Positions 1-7,805 of a stretch of DNA of 22,048 bases are shown in pieces. The stretch is taken from assembly GCA_964354375.1 (NCBI GenBank), contig CAYGZQ010000065.1:1-22048 (forward strand), read 5' to 3'. The position numbers and the translations under genes were made by a program. This DNA is from CAYGZQ01 sp964354375 [NCBI: uncultured Planctomycetota bacterium] (GTDB lineage Bacteria; JAJVIF01; JAPKYR01). Each line of letters opens with the position of its first letter. Position 1 is the first letter of the stretch. The notes below the pieces were generated by a model that saw only the letters and a program-made list of their open reading frames with translations, was not told the DNA's origin and searched no databases.

Positions 1-308
1 ATCAGCCTCCTGTGTGCTCACTCTTTCTTTGCACGCCGATGCCCTACATCGGGCCGGCGCCGGCGGAGATTGAGTTCGACGCGACGGGATCGTACGATCC
101 CGATCCGTGCGATGAGCTTACGTACGAATGGGACTTCGACGCCGACGGGCTTTATGGCGAGCCGGTCGACGACTCCTACACCGGCGACCCGGACAATCCC
201 ACGCACTCGTACACCGCCTCCTACCACGGCCCTGTCATGCTGCGCCTGTCCGACAACCACGGCTCGGCAATGACTTGTACAGTGTATGTAGATGTCGATA
301 TAATATGA
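1..308 (+). CDS. PKD-domain protein, 3' end only (cut by window edge)
   Basis: An open frame runs in from the left edge (first full codon at base 3, reading Q-P-P-V) and stops at TGA 306-308. The roughly 100 visible residues form one PKD (polycystic kidney disease, Ig-like) domain. The marks are IEFDATGSYDPD, the hallmark Y-x-W-D-F-D-x-D-G strand (LTYEWDFDADG), and HSYTASYHGPVMLRLSDNHGS before the last strand. PKD domains are extracellular adhesion or spacer modules, so this is the C-terminus of a secreted protein whose N-terminus lies outside the window. A GTG at 12 could be mistaken for a start, but coding continues upstream of it. The next gene begins 44 bp downstream on the same strand. 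The function of the whole protein cannot be inferred. Confidence 0.75.
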   Translation, partial: QPPVCSLFLCTPMPYIGPAPAEIEFDATGSYDPDPCDELTYEWDFDADGLYGEPVDDSYTGDPDNPTHSYTASYHGPVMLRLSDNHGSAMTCTVYVDVDII

Positions 309-352
309 GCAGCGTATCCGGGGCGAGGTTTGCTGACAGGAGAAATGGAACC

Positions 353-1672
353 ATGAAGATCAAGCTATCTTTGGTGAGCGTCTTTGTGATGCTGCTGATT
401 GGGGACGCCGCAGTTGCGGAAGGGTTCGTGAACACAGACTTGGCTCTGAGGCCCGGGACAACGGAAGTGTGGGTCAGCGGCGCCGAACCGGGGATCCTGA
501 AGGTGTACGATCGTATCAGCTTGGTCTTGGTGACGAGCTACGACGTAGATGGATTCCCTAATCGATTGGCGTTTGATGCCGCCGGAGACTTCATTTACGT
601 TCTGGCAAACGAGCCCGAGGAGCGTACAAGCTATGTGCGCTGCTACGATGCCGAGGACGGCGAGCTTGTGTCTGAATCAGAGCTGATGGGGGACACACGG
701 GAGGTCATTGTGCATTCAAGCGGGGTTATTTATGCAACGTGCCGGCATCCCACCGATGGCGGATACGTTCAACGGTTCGCGCCGGTGACTTTGGCACCTG
801 GTGTGTACGCGCGTTCCGGAAACCTGCCGATGGCACTGAGTGAATGCCCTCTTGACGGGTCCATTATGGTCGGCGATTACCGAGGTCAGGGAGGGGAGGC
901 GCCTGATCCGGAGTGCTATTCGATCATCCGGTGTGATGATCCAACCGATCTCTCTGTGATAAGGGAGTACCACGCGGGACTCCAACACTTGACGCTGTTG
1001 CCGATCGACGACCTGCTTGTCATCGACAACACTGGGGTCGTGGTTGTGGACCCCGGATACGAGTACCTCATCAAGGGGCTGACGGTATTTGATATGATCA
1101 GCAACTCGATCACATTCGAATGGTCGACGCTGCCGGATATCGTGAGGGGCTCGTGTTTTGAAGCAGCAAGCGGCAAATGGTTTGGGTTCACCTTCGACCC
1201 GCACAGAAAAGACATATCCGTGGGGAGACTATGGATGATATGCGATATGAGCAGGCCGTCGCCTGTTTTGGTCGGCGAATTCGGCAGTGCTCGCGTTATT
1301 GACATGGTCGCCTTCCCGTTGGACAGCGATACCATACGCCTTATCGGTGTCAACACTCAGAGCGAAGAGTTGTTCGTCTATGATACTCCCGAGAACGCAC
1401 CTCCTGAATCTGCTTTCATGCCTGTTCCTCCGGCGGGCCAGGCCCCGTTGACAGTGGATTTCCTGAACTACTCGTCCGACTGCGACGGCGATATCGTTGA
1501 GATTCAGGCGGACTGGAACAACGACGGGATCACTGACGAGGTTTTCCAGGGATCACCGGGAACGATAGAGCATGAATTCGTTGATCCCGGAATCTACGAG
1601 GTGAAGCTGACGGTCGTTGACGACGACGACGCGACTGACGGCTGGACGGGTACGATTTCGGTGGCCGAATAA
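353..1672 (+). CDS. Secreted beta-propeller protein with C-terminal PKD domain
   Basis: The gene encodes 439 residues. I start it at ATG 353 rather than at any upstream in-frame codon, because AGGAG at 338-342 precedes it by 10 nt and the product then opens with a signal peptide (MKIKLSLVSVFVMLLIGDAAVA, cleavage likely before EGF). Residues about 25-345 contain repeated strand-loop-strand units such as LAFDAAGDFIYVLA and GVIYATC, resembling a YVTN/lactonase-type beta-propeller, although no catalytic motif is visible. Residues about 350-439 form a PKD domain (PLTVDFLNYSSDCDG, IQADWNNDG, HEFVDPGIYEVKLTVVDDD). There is no lipobox, so it is probably exported as a soluble or surface protein. It follows another PKD gene by 44 bp and may be co-transcribed with it. 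Its ligand is unknown. Confidence 0.8.
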   Translation: MKIKLSLVSVFVMLLIGDAAVAEGFVNTDLALRPGTTEVWVSGAEPGILKVYDRISLVLVTSYDVDGFPNRLAFDAAGDFIYVLANEPEERTSYVRCYDAEDGELVSESELMGDTREVIVHSSGVIYATCRHPTDGGYVQRFAPVTLAPGVYARSGNLPMALSECPLDGSIMVGDYRGQGGEAPDPECYSIIRCDDPTDLSVIREYHAGLQHLTLLPIDDLLVIDNTGVVVVDPGYEYLIKGLTVFDMISNSITFEWSTLPDIVRGSCFEAASGKWFGFTFDPHRKDISVGRLWMICDMSRPSPVLVGEFGSARVIDMVAFPLDSDTIRLIGVNTQSEELFVYDTPENAPPESAFMPVPPAGQAPLTVDFLNYSSDCDGDIVEIQADWNNDGITDEVFQGSPGTIEHEFVDPGIYEVKLTVVDDDDATDGWTGTISVAE

Positions 1673-1679
1673 GGTACTG

Positions 1680-1804
1680 CAGGAGCGCCCTCACTTACGT
1701 TCGGGCCTTGGATACGGAAGGGCGGGATGTTTTCAGGAGCGCCCTCACTGACGTTCGGGCCTTGGATACGGAAGGGGAATTGGATACGGAAGCTGTTGGA
1801 TGCG
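1680..1804. repeat. Tandem REP-like intergenic repeats
   Basis: A 43-bp unit occurs at 1680-1722 and again at 1734-1776, with a period of 54 bp and one mismatch (T1696 versus G1750). Its right half, TTGGATACGGAAG, recurs alone at 1780-1792, and a decayed start of it (TTGGATGCG) lies at 1796-1804. Inside each unit GCCC and GGGC can pair around a 12-nt loop. The array fills the gap between the convergent genes ending at 1672 and 1808, the usual position of REP elements, where they can act as bidirectional 3'-end structures. The sequence differs from the REP family around the transposase at 7.8-8.4 kb, so it would belong to a second family. Confidence 0.7.
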
Positions 1805-1807
1805 AGA

Positions 1808-4800
1808 CTACGGGCCGAGGAAGTCGAGGAGCCTCGACATGAGCTCGGACTTGGTGTTGGGATCGGCGCCGTCCTCGATGCCGCCGAACTCGACGCTGGA
1901 GGCGATGGTTCGGTAGGTGACCGCATTGTAGGCCACCACGGCACCGAAGCTGGTCATATCGGTGGTCGAGGCGGACATGACGAGATTCGCACCCGACGCG
2001 GCGTCGATGTGATCCGTGTACGGATCGTCGCCCGGATAATTGAACGTCAGTCCGTCCAGAGTGGTGCCGGATTCGCCGTAGACGGACGTGATGTCCTCCC
2101 ATCCGTCGTCGAGGCCGAGAACGCCGAAGAGGGGACAGAAATCGGGCAGGCCGATGTACGGGTAGAAGTACCACAGGTCGCCGGACTCGATGTACATTTT
2201 CCCTCCGCCCGCGAGATAGCCGCTCACTGCGTCATAGTCGTCCTGATCGGGATAGTAGTTGGCGCCGTATTCGTCGTACATCCCCAGCGCGATGAAGACC
2301 GCCTTGTAGGCGTCCAGCGGGGCGTCATGGATATCGCCGCTCATCACGTCGGCGGTGAAACCGTTGGCCTCGATCGCCGCCTCGATCGCGGGGGCCGATT
2401 CGCCGTTGGTGTCGTAATCGAGGATGAGTATGTCGCCGGGATCGATGGTGAAACTGATCGGCTGATTGAGGGTCTGGGACTGATCGCAGACAAGGTCGCA
2501 TCTCATGAGGGTGATCTGTCCCTGCAGCGCGCCTGGGAGGATGTGTATCTGATAGGGGATCTCGTTTGCGTAGTCGGCGCCGGGATCGAGGTCGGGGTAA
2601 GAGGCGTTCGGGGTGACGATCTCGTAGACTGATTCATATCCTGCCGCCTGCTTCAGCGTGCCGAGAATGTTGCCGGCGATTTCGTCGCCGGTATTCTGGA
2701 TGTGTATGGTGACGTCGATGGTCTCGTCCGGCTCGATAATCCCGTCGCCGTCGCCGCCATTTTCATCGCTGTAGGTCACACCGAGGATTGCGAGCCATCC
2801 CTGCTCGACCGGGACCTCGTTGGCGTACGCGTACAGGAACTCATCCCATTCCGTCAGGTAGAATTCGAGGTAGTCGGGATCGAGGTACTCGGTGAGGTAG
2901 TTGTCGGGCTGCTCGGCGATGTTTGAAGGGAACCATATTGTCCAGCCGGATTCCTGGTCGGGCACGCCGTTGTTGTGCCCATGATTGATCATGGATGTCT
3001 CGACAGCGTCGTCGAGTGCGGTCGCGGCGTCTCTCACAGGCTGGGGCATCTGGGTGTTGTGGCTGACCTCGTAGGCGAAATGCCCGATGTCGGTCACTTC
3101 CCAGCCCCAATAACTTGTTGCGTTGAGGCTTTCGGTGAAGATGTCCTTGTACTCGGGGAGATAGTCCATGCTCGCCTGCGCGAAGGCGTCGAGTGCGGGG
3201 ACGGCGGTGTCCATGAGCGTTGCGATCGAGCAGGCCGAGAGGGTGACATTGTCGGCCGGGTAATGATACGGGTGACTGGGATCGGTATAGGAGATGATGT
3301 AATAGTCGACAATGTCGTAGGCGAGCTGTTCTGCGGTGTAGGTGTTGATGTTGTTTCTAAGGTTGATAAGCGGGGGGCCGTAATCCCATCCGGGACCCGG
3401 CTCGGAATTCTCACTGGCGATGACGACATTGGATACATCCCTGAGGCAGTAGGCGGTTTCCATCCAGCCCAGGACGCAGACGTCGAAGCCGATGATGTCG
3501 ATTTTGTCGACCTTATCCTGTGCCGCCAGCGCCGCCTCGCATGCGTCGCGGATCGCCCACAGGCTCAGGCCTCCGCACACGTTTCTGAACGGGACCCTGG
3601 GAGCGGGCCCGACAAAAATCCCCGCGCCGTGGTCCCAGAGGTCGATCAGGTAGTGTTTGGCCGGATAGTTTTTCATGGTCCAGAGCATGAACGCCTGCAG
3701 GGTCGCGCCGTCCGCCATGTTCAGACCGCCCGGGGGGATGACCTCGCCGTCATCGTTCAGGAATTCCGACACCAGGTTCAGGTTGTAACCGGACGCATCG
3801 TGCTTGACGAGAACGATCTGATCGAGGTCGGTGGGCTCGGGCTTGTCCCAGAGGACGATGATGTTCAGCTTGTTCTTGATCGAGCCCGACATCTCCATTT
3901 CGTTTATGTCCTCTTCATCGGGGAGATTGGCGGCGTTCATGTAGATCATGATGGTCCATTCCGCGTCCTCGGGAGGAGGCGCCAGCTCCACGGTCACGGT
4001 AACGAAATCGAAAATGCTGGCTCCGCCGCTCGATGCCTCTACCCAGAGGATTTTGTCACCCGGCTCACAATCCTCGCCGCAGATGACGCCGTTGAGAAAA
4101 TATATGCCTGTCGGAGATTTCCCCATCTTGACCGATGGGCTCCCGCCGAGCGGCGAAAGGTCCACGGTTACCTCTTCGACATCGTCCTGCCAGTCGTTCA
4201 CTTTGCAGGTGATGTTCGTGAACGTGCTTCCGTCCGTAATGAGGATGTCATTGGAGGACTGAAGGTCGACGATTCTGGTGGGATCGGTCTGGTTCGCAGG
4301 CCAGCTCGCATCGATCACGACGATGATCTCGCTGAACTTGGCTCCGTCCGGACGGTCGAAGCTGACATCACGACTTCCCATGGCCAGAGGTGGCCACGCG
4401 TTCTGGCCCTGAGCGCTGTCGAAGATAAAGAACGGGTTCCGCGGGGTGAGGTCATCGGGTTTCGAGAAGCATGTGGTATAGGAATCGGGGCGGGTGAGAA
4501 GCACCACGTTGCCGGTGTCCAGCAGGATCGCTCTCACGTCGTACCCCGTAACGGCCATCGAGTTCTTCAAGGTGAAACGGAGATTCCAGATTGTATCGAC
4601 AACGCTGAGAATCTCGCCTTTGAAGCAGTCCCAGCACTTGGGCGGAAAGACCGCCTTGGTGACGTCGATATGGGTCTCGGCCGTCCTTAACGGGATCACC
4701 GACAGGTTTCCGGTCTCATCGATCAGGATGCGGAAGGCTCCCAGAAGCATGCGCGGGTTGGAGGCGGGCGTCCGGTCGGGCTGGGGGGATGAGCCGGGGC

Positions 4801-4933
4801 TGGAGGCGTCATTATGCCCGGAGAGTCCCGGCAGTGCGGGATTTCCGCCGCCTGACGATCCTGAGCAGCCGACGCAGGCTGCGATGAGCAGAGATGTGAG
4901 TAACGTGAGCCAGAATCCGCGATGACCGATCAT
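1808..4933 (-). CDS. Clostripain-family (peptidase C11) lipoprotein
   Basis: This 1041-residue protein starts at ATG 4933 with GGAGG 6 nt upstream. A type II signal peptide leads to Cys20 (LIAAC) or Cys23 (CVGC). Residues about 60-310 are an N-terminal module shared with the two SBBP lipoproteins in this window (VIPLR, CxxC at Cys100/Cys103, TGYDVRAI, IDASW). The peptidase C11 domain spans about 325-690: it opens EWTIMIYMNAAN, has His435 in LWDHGAGI, and Cys486 in GFDVCVLGW, matching the clostripain His/Cys dyad. Known family members cleave after Arg or Lys; specificity here is not visible. A segment near 715-760 (DGIIEPDETIDVTIHIQNTGD) is an Ig-like linker. Residues about 830-1041 look like a flavodoxin/glutamine-amidotransferase-like fold (ILILDYDTNG, VSGYLAGGGKMYIESGD). 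It is likely surface-anchored. It could instead be involved in autoprocessing or maturation of secreted proteins. Confidence 0.88.
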   Translation of the reverse strand: MIGHRGFWLTLLTSLLIAACVGCSGSSGGGNPALPGLSGHNDASSPGSSPQPDRTPASNPRMLLGAFRILIDETGNLSVIPLRTAETHIDVTKAVFPPKCWDCFKGEILSVVDTIWNLRFTLKNSMAVTGYDVRAILLDTGNVVLLTRPDSYTTCFSKPDDLTPRNPFFIFDSAQGQNAWPPLAMGSRDVSFDRPDGAKFSEIIVVIDASWPANQTDPTRIVDLQSSNDILITDGSTFTNITCKVNDWQDDVEEVTVDLSPLGGSPSVKMGKSPTGIYFLNGVICGEDCEPGDKILWVEASSGGASIFDFVTVTVELAPPPEDAEWTIMIYMNAANLPDEEDINEMEMSGSIKNKLNIIVLWDKPEPTDLDQIVLVKHDASGYNLNLVSEFLNDDGEVIPPGGLNMADGATLQAFMLWTMKNYPAKHYLIDLWDHGAGIFVGPAPRVPFRNVCGGLSLWAIRDACEAALAAQDKVDKIDIIGFDVCVLGWMETAYCLRDVSNVVIASENSEPGPGWDYGPPLINLRNNINTYTAEQLAYDIVDYYIISYTDPSHPYHYPADNVTLSACSIATLMDTAVPALDAFAQASMDYLPEYKDIFTESLNATSYWGWEVTDIGHFAYEVSHNTQMPQPVRDAATALDDAVETSMINHGHNNGVPDQESGWTIWFPSNIAEQPDNYLTEYLDPDYLEFYLTEWDEFLYAYANEVPVEQGWLAILGVTYSDENGGDGDGIIEPDETIDVTIHIQNTGDEIAGNILGTLKQAAGYESVYEIVTPNASYPDLDPGADYANEIPYQIHILPGALQGQITLMRCDLVCDQSQTLNQPISFTIDPGDILILDYDTNGESAPAIEAAIEANGFTADVMSGDIHDAPLDAYKAVFIALGMYDEYGANYYPDQDDYDAVSGYLAGGGKMYIESGDLWYFYPYIGLPDFCPLFGVLGLDDGWEDITSVYGESGTTLDGLTFNYPGDDPYTDHIDAASGANLVMSASTTDMTSFGAVVAYNAVTYRTIASSVEFGGIEDGADPNTKSELMSRLLDFLGP

Positions 4934-4978
4934 TTGTAGCCTCCGATGGGGTCACGCATGGTGGCCGAATCAGGGGGA

Positions 4979-4984
4979 ATTATA
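4979..4984 (-). promoter_or_regulatory. Candidate -10 element for the C11 peptidase gene
   Basis: Read on the minus strand, a perfect TATAAT lies 45 nt before the ATG at 4933. No good -35 hexamer is seen 16-18 bp upstream, so this is only a moderate promoter candidate. No PHO-box-like TTCACA repeats are present here, so the gene does not look like a member of the phosphate regulon. Confidence 0.4.
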
Positions 4985-5025
4985 CAACAGGTCGGGAGCG
5001 CGTAATACACCGATGGCGTCGAAGA

Positions 5026-5047
5026 GGGCAACCACGGGGGGTTGCCC
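5026..5047 (-). terminator. GGGCAACC hairpin after the SBBP lipoprotein gene
   Basis: GGGCAACC (5026-5033) and GGTTGCCC (5040-5047) form a perfect 8-bp stem with a 6-nt loop. It starts 53 nt beyond the stop of the minus-strand gene ending at 5100 and is followed in that direction by TCTTCG, a weak T tract. It could act as a terminator. The core with its flanking CCTAC also resembles the GTAGGGGC-type palindromic repeats dispersed in many environmental genomes, so it may be a REP-like element doing the same job. Confidence 0.5.
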
Positions 5048-5099
5048 CTACGGGTGGAATGTAGGTTTGGTGAGAAGAATTACGGGCTTGGGGACGATC

Positions 5100-7634
5100 T
5101 CACCAGTTGCCCCAGTCGATGTATTTCAGGAGGCAGCAGTCCCAGTTGCCTTTCGATGCAAGGTTGTATTCGCCCTTGTCGGGGTTGAAGTCGACAGTCG
5201 ACATGAAACTCCCCGCGATGAAGGAATGGCCCGACATGTCCACCGCCACGTCCCATGCGTAGTCGTCGAGACCGCCGCCCACGGTGCGTGACCACAGGTA
5301 GTTCCCGGAAGGATCCAGCACGTTGAGGAACGCGTCGATACTGCCGTTGGACGTTCTTTCGTCGATGCCCGGACCGGGATCGAAATCGACGGTCGAGCTG
5401 AAATATCCGGTCACAAACACGTTTCCGGCGGGGGTGGACGGATCCACCGTCACGCCGTGACCCGAGTCGCCGTAGGTCCAGAAGTTGTAATTGAACCCTC
5501 CCCATGTCCGGGTCCATTGGTAGTTGCCCGGAATCGTGTATTTCACCAGGTACACATCTCTTTCGCCGTTGGACGTATGTTCATCCTGGCCCGGACCCGG
5601 GTCGAAATCCGCGGTGCCCGCATATTTCCCGGTCGAGTAGACATTTCCGGCCCCGTCGATCGCCACATCGTAACCCCAGTCGTCGTACTCGCCGCCCCAT
5701 CCGCAGCCCCACTGAAATCCGCCGTTCGAATTGAAACAACTGAGATAGATGTCCTGGTAGACGGTGGGAGCCGTGTAATGCTTCACGCCGTTGCCGGGAT
5801 TGAGGTCGACCGTTCCGTCGAAGACGCCGGTCACGACGACGTTGCCCGACGAATCGGAGGCCACGGCGGTGGCCAGATCATCGTAGCCGCCGTCGCCCGC
5901 CCATGCCTTAACCCACTGGTGGTCGCCGTTCGAGTCGAACTTGGTGAGATAGCTCGCGCCCGGGATGTAACCCTCGTACGCCTCTCCGGGACCGGGATCG
6001 AAATCGCAGTTGCCGAAGAAATAGCCCGCCACATACACTCCGCCTGCGCCGTCAACCGCAACATCGCGTGCCTGGTCCCACGCAGGCGCTCCCCATGTCT
6101 TTGCCCAGACGAATTCACCGTCCGAAGTGTATTTCGCCAGTAAGCTATCCCAGTCGCCATGGGAGATGTGTTCATCCACTCCCGGACCCGGGTCGAAATC
6201 GACGGTCTCGTTGAAGTAACCGACGACATACACCCAGCCGATGGGGTCAATCACGATTCCCTCGCAGGATTCGTGATACTCGCCGCCCCATGTCTGATTC
6301 CAGAGGAGGTTGCCCTGCGGATCGAATTTGCTGAGGAACGCATCCTCGTTGCCGTTAGACGTGCGATCGAGCACTCCGTCGCCGGGATCGAAATCGACCG
6401 CGGATTTGAACTGGCCCGTCACATAGATGTTGCCGCTCACGTCCACAGCGGTGGACCACGCGGAATCGAGCTCGCTTCCGCCCCATGATCTCGCCCATCC
6501 GCCCTCCACAACTTCAATATCGTGCATCCGGTAGGCGGTCAGGTCGAGATAGGAGGGCGAAGTTGTGTTCTCATGATCCTCGACAACGACAAGGAATTCG
6601 TAGTTGCCCGGAGGAGCGGCTTTCTCGTTCTCGAGTCCCACGCGCCAGGTGGAATACCCGACCTCGTCGGACACCCACTGCGCGGTTTTCACGCCGTCAA
6701 ACAGCTCGGGGCATTCGACCGTCGGCTCGAACAGGCTTGTCGATCCCTGGTAGTCGTAGATATCGAACTCAAATGCCACCGACCCGCCATCAGGAGTCAA
6801 CACTACGTGGCTTGGGAGGTCCAACACATCGATCTTCCAGGGCTCGGGGCAATTGGCGGATATCGGGAAATCCTCCATGGGATCGAGCACCGGCACGTTG
6901 ATCGGCGGCGCCCAGGACGCATCGACGGCGTAGCCGAAGACGAATTTCTGTCCCTGCGGGAATTTGATTTCGTAGGTCCTCGTTATCGCGTCGCCCGCAT
7001 AGAAGGCGTTGCGGGTGTTCGACGGATTTTCGGTGATGTGCCGGATGTAGCCGTTCAGGGTCGCCGACGGGAAATTCACGGTGGAGAATTTGCCGGGAAA
7101 ATAACCCTTCAGTCCGCCGGGACCCATGCCCCATGTGAAGGGATTATAAAGAGTGGTGTAGCCTTCCGCGTTGATGAGCTCACCGTCGCCGAGCGTGGAG
7201 TCCGACACGGTCAGCATGGAAGTCGGGAACGCGCGGCTTGCGTTGAACATCGCGATCCCGCGGACATCGAATCCTGTTAGGTTTGTGCCGGGGAACGGGT
7301 GGGTGATCCTGACATCGAATAGCTTGTTTCCGTCCGGGGTGGTGTCGACGCCGACGATTTTCAGGCAGTCGGTGCATGGGCCTTTTTCGAGGAAGGAAAG
7401 CACGTTCCAGTGATCGGCGGTGTCCCTGAGAGGCAGCACATTCACAAGGTTCGTATCTGCATCGAAGCTGACGAGGCAGTAGCTCAAAAGGAAATGGCCC
7501 GATTGGTTTGAGCGCGTTTCCGGCAATGAGGCCATCTGCGGCGGCGGTGACGTGGGGTCAAGAGACCGCGCGCACGACAGGGCCGAGAGTATCGCAAGGA
7601 TGACTGCACAAAGATGGCACAATCTCAACCGCAT
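5100..7634 (-). CDS. Lipoprotein with seven SBBP beta-propeller repeats
   Basis: This 844-residue protein starts at ATG 7634 with AAGGAG 8 nt upstream. A signal peptide with a weak lipobox ends at Cys21 (SALSC). Residues about 45-370 are the N-terminal module shared with the gene at 18542-21673: VLPLR, HWNVL, GPCTDC with Cys87/Cys90, ITHPFPGTNLTGFDVRGI, PSNTRNAF, FGYAVDASWA. From about 378 to the end there are seven repeats of roughly 62-70 residues, each with an AVDxxGNVYVTGxF strand pair, a DFDPGPG loop and a closing W-x-x-x-W-G-G. These match SBBP (seven-bladed beta-propeller) repeats, so the domain should close as one propeller. It is likely tethered on the outer surface and binds an unknown ligand. 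No promoter is evident in the short upstream gap, which is occupied by REP elements. Confidence 0.85.
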   Translation of the reverse strand: MRLRLCHLCAVILAILSALSCARSLDPTSPPPQMASLPETRSNQSGHFLLSYCLVSFDADTNLVNVLPLRDTADHWNVLSFLEKGPCTDCLKIVGVDTTPDGNKLFDVRITHPFPGTNLTGFDVRGIAMFNASRAFPTSMLTVSDSTLGDGELINAEGYTTLYNPFTWGMGPGGLKGYFPGKFSTVNFPSATLNGYIRHITENPSNTRNAFYAGDAITRTYEIKFPQGQKFVFGYAVDASWAPPINVPVLDPMEDFPISANCPEPWKIDVLDLPSHVVLTPDGGSVAFEFDIYDYQGSTSLFEPTVECPELFDGVKTAQWVSDEVGYSTWRVGLENEKAAPPGNYEFLVVVEDHENTTSPSYLDLTAYRMHDIEVVEGGWARSWGGSELDSAWSTAVDVSGNIYVTGQFKSAVDFDPGDGVLDRTSNGNEDAFLSKFDPQGNLLWNQTWGGEYHESCEGIVIDPIGWVYVVGYFNETVDFDPGPGVDEHISHGDWDSLLAKYTSDGEFVWAKTWGAPAWDQARDVAVDGAGGVYVAGYFFGNCDFDPGPGEAYEGYIPGASYLTKFDSNGDHQWVKAWAGDGGYDDLATAVASDSSGNVVVTGVFDGTVDLNPGNGVKHYTAPTVYQDIYLSCFNSNGGFQWGCGWGGEYDDWGYDVAIDGAGNVYSTGKYAGTADFDPGPGQDEHTSNGERDVYLVKYTIPGNYQWTRTWGGFNYNFWTYGDSGHGVTVDPSTPAGNVFVTGYFSSTVDFDPGPGIDERTSNGSIDAFLNVLDPSGNYLWSRTVGGGLDDYAWDVAVDMSGHSFIAGSFMSTVDFNPDKGEYNLASKGNWDCCLLKYIDWGNW

Positions 7635-7655
7635 TTACTTAGCTCCTTTGATTCC

Positions 7656-7787
7656 TGACCGCTCCCTGACGGTCGCGGCTCGGATTCATGTTCGAGGTTC
7701 TCTTTCGTCCGGGTTGTTGACCGCTCGCTTATGCTCGCGGCTCGGATTCATGTTCGAGATCTGAGCCGCGACCGTGAGGGAGCGGTT
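7656..7787. repeat. REP cluster (two direct copies plus one inverted copy)
   Basis: Two 41-bp direct copies lie at 7656-7696 and 7718-7758. Both begin TGACCGCTC, contain GCGGCTCGGATTCATG and end TTCGAG. An inverted copy at 7759-7787 reads CTGAGCCGCGACCGTGAGGG and on to AGCGGTT. The inverted copy can pair with either direct copy; its pairing with the first is nearly perfect over about 28 bp. The arrangement is that of a BIME. A fourth copy lies at 8321-8350, so the set brackets the RAYT gene and is its probable substrate. The cluster fills the 171-bp gap between the RAYT gene and the SBBP lipoprotein gene and may also form an RNA 3'-end hairpin. Confidence 0.8.
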
Positions 7788-7805
7788 CTCTGGTGGCAGG
7801 AAAAG

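Noticed and set aside
2975-4690. Long plus-strand open frame (571 codons) opposite the C11 peptidase gene
   Set aside because: It is antisense to a protein with clear domain motifs, has no recognisable domain or ribosome site, and its Gly/Val/Asp/Arg-rich composition is what GC-rich antisense frames produce.
4934-5099. PHO-box control of the lipoprotein genes
   Set aside because: I looked for 11-bp-spaced TTCACA-like repeats upstream of 4933, 7634 and 21673 and found none. Proximity to the pho locus alone does not make them regulon members.
5100-6450. Periodic DNA repeats resembling a direct-repeat array or CRISPR
   Set aside because: The periodicity (about 190-210 bp, recurring CCGGGATCGAAATC) comes from the DFDPG loops of SBBP protein repeats. 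The units are coding and diverged, without constant spacers.
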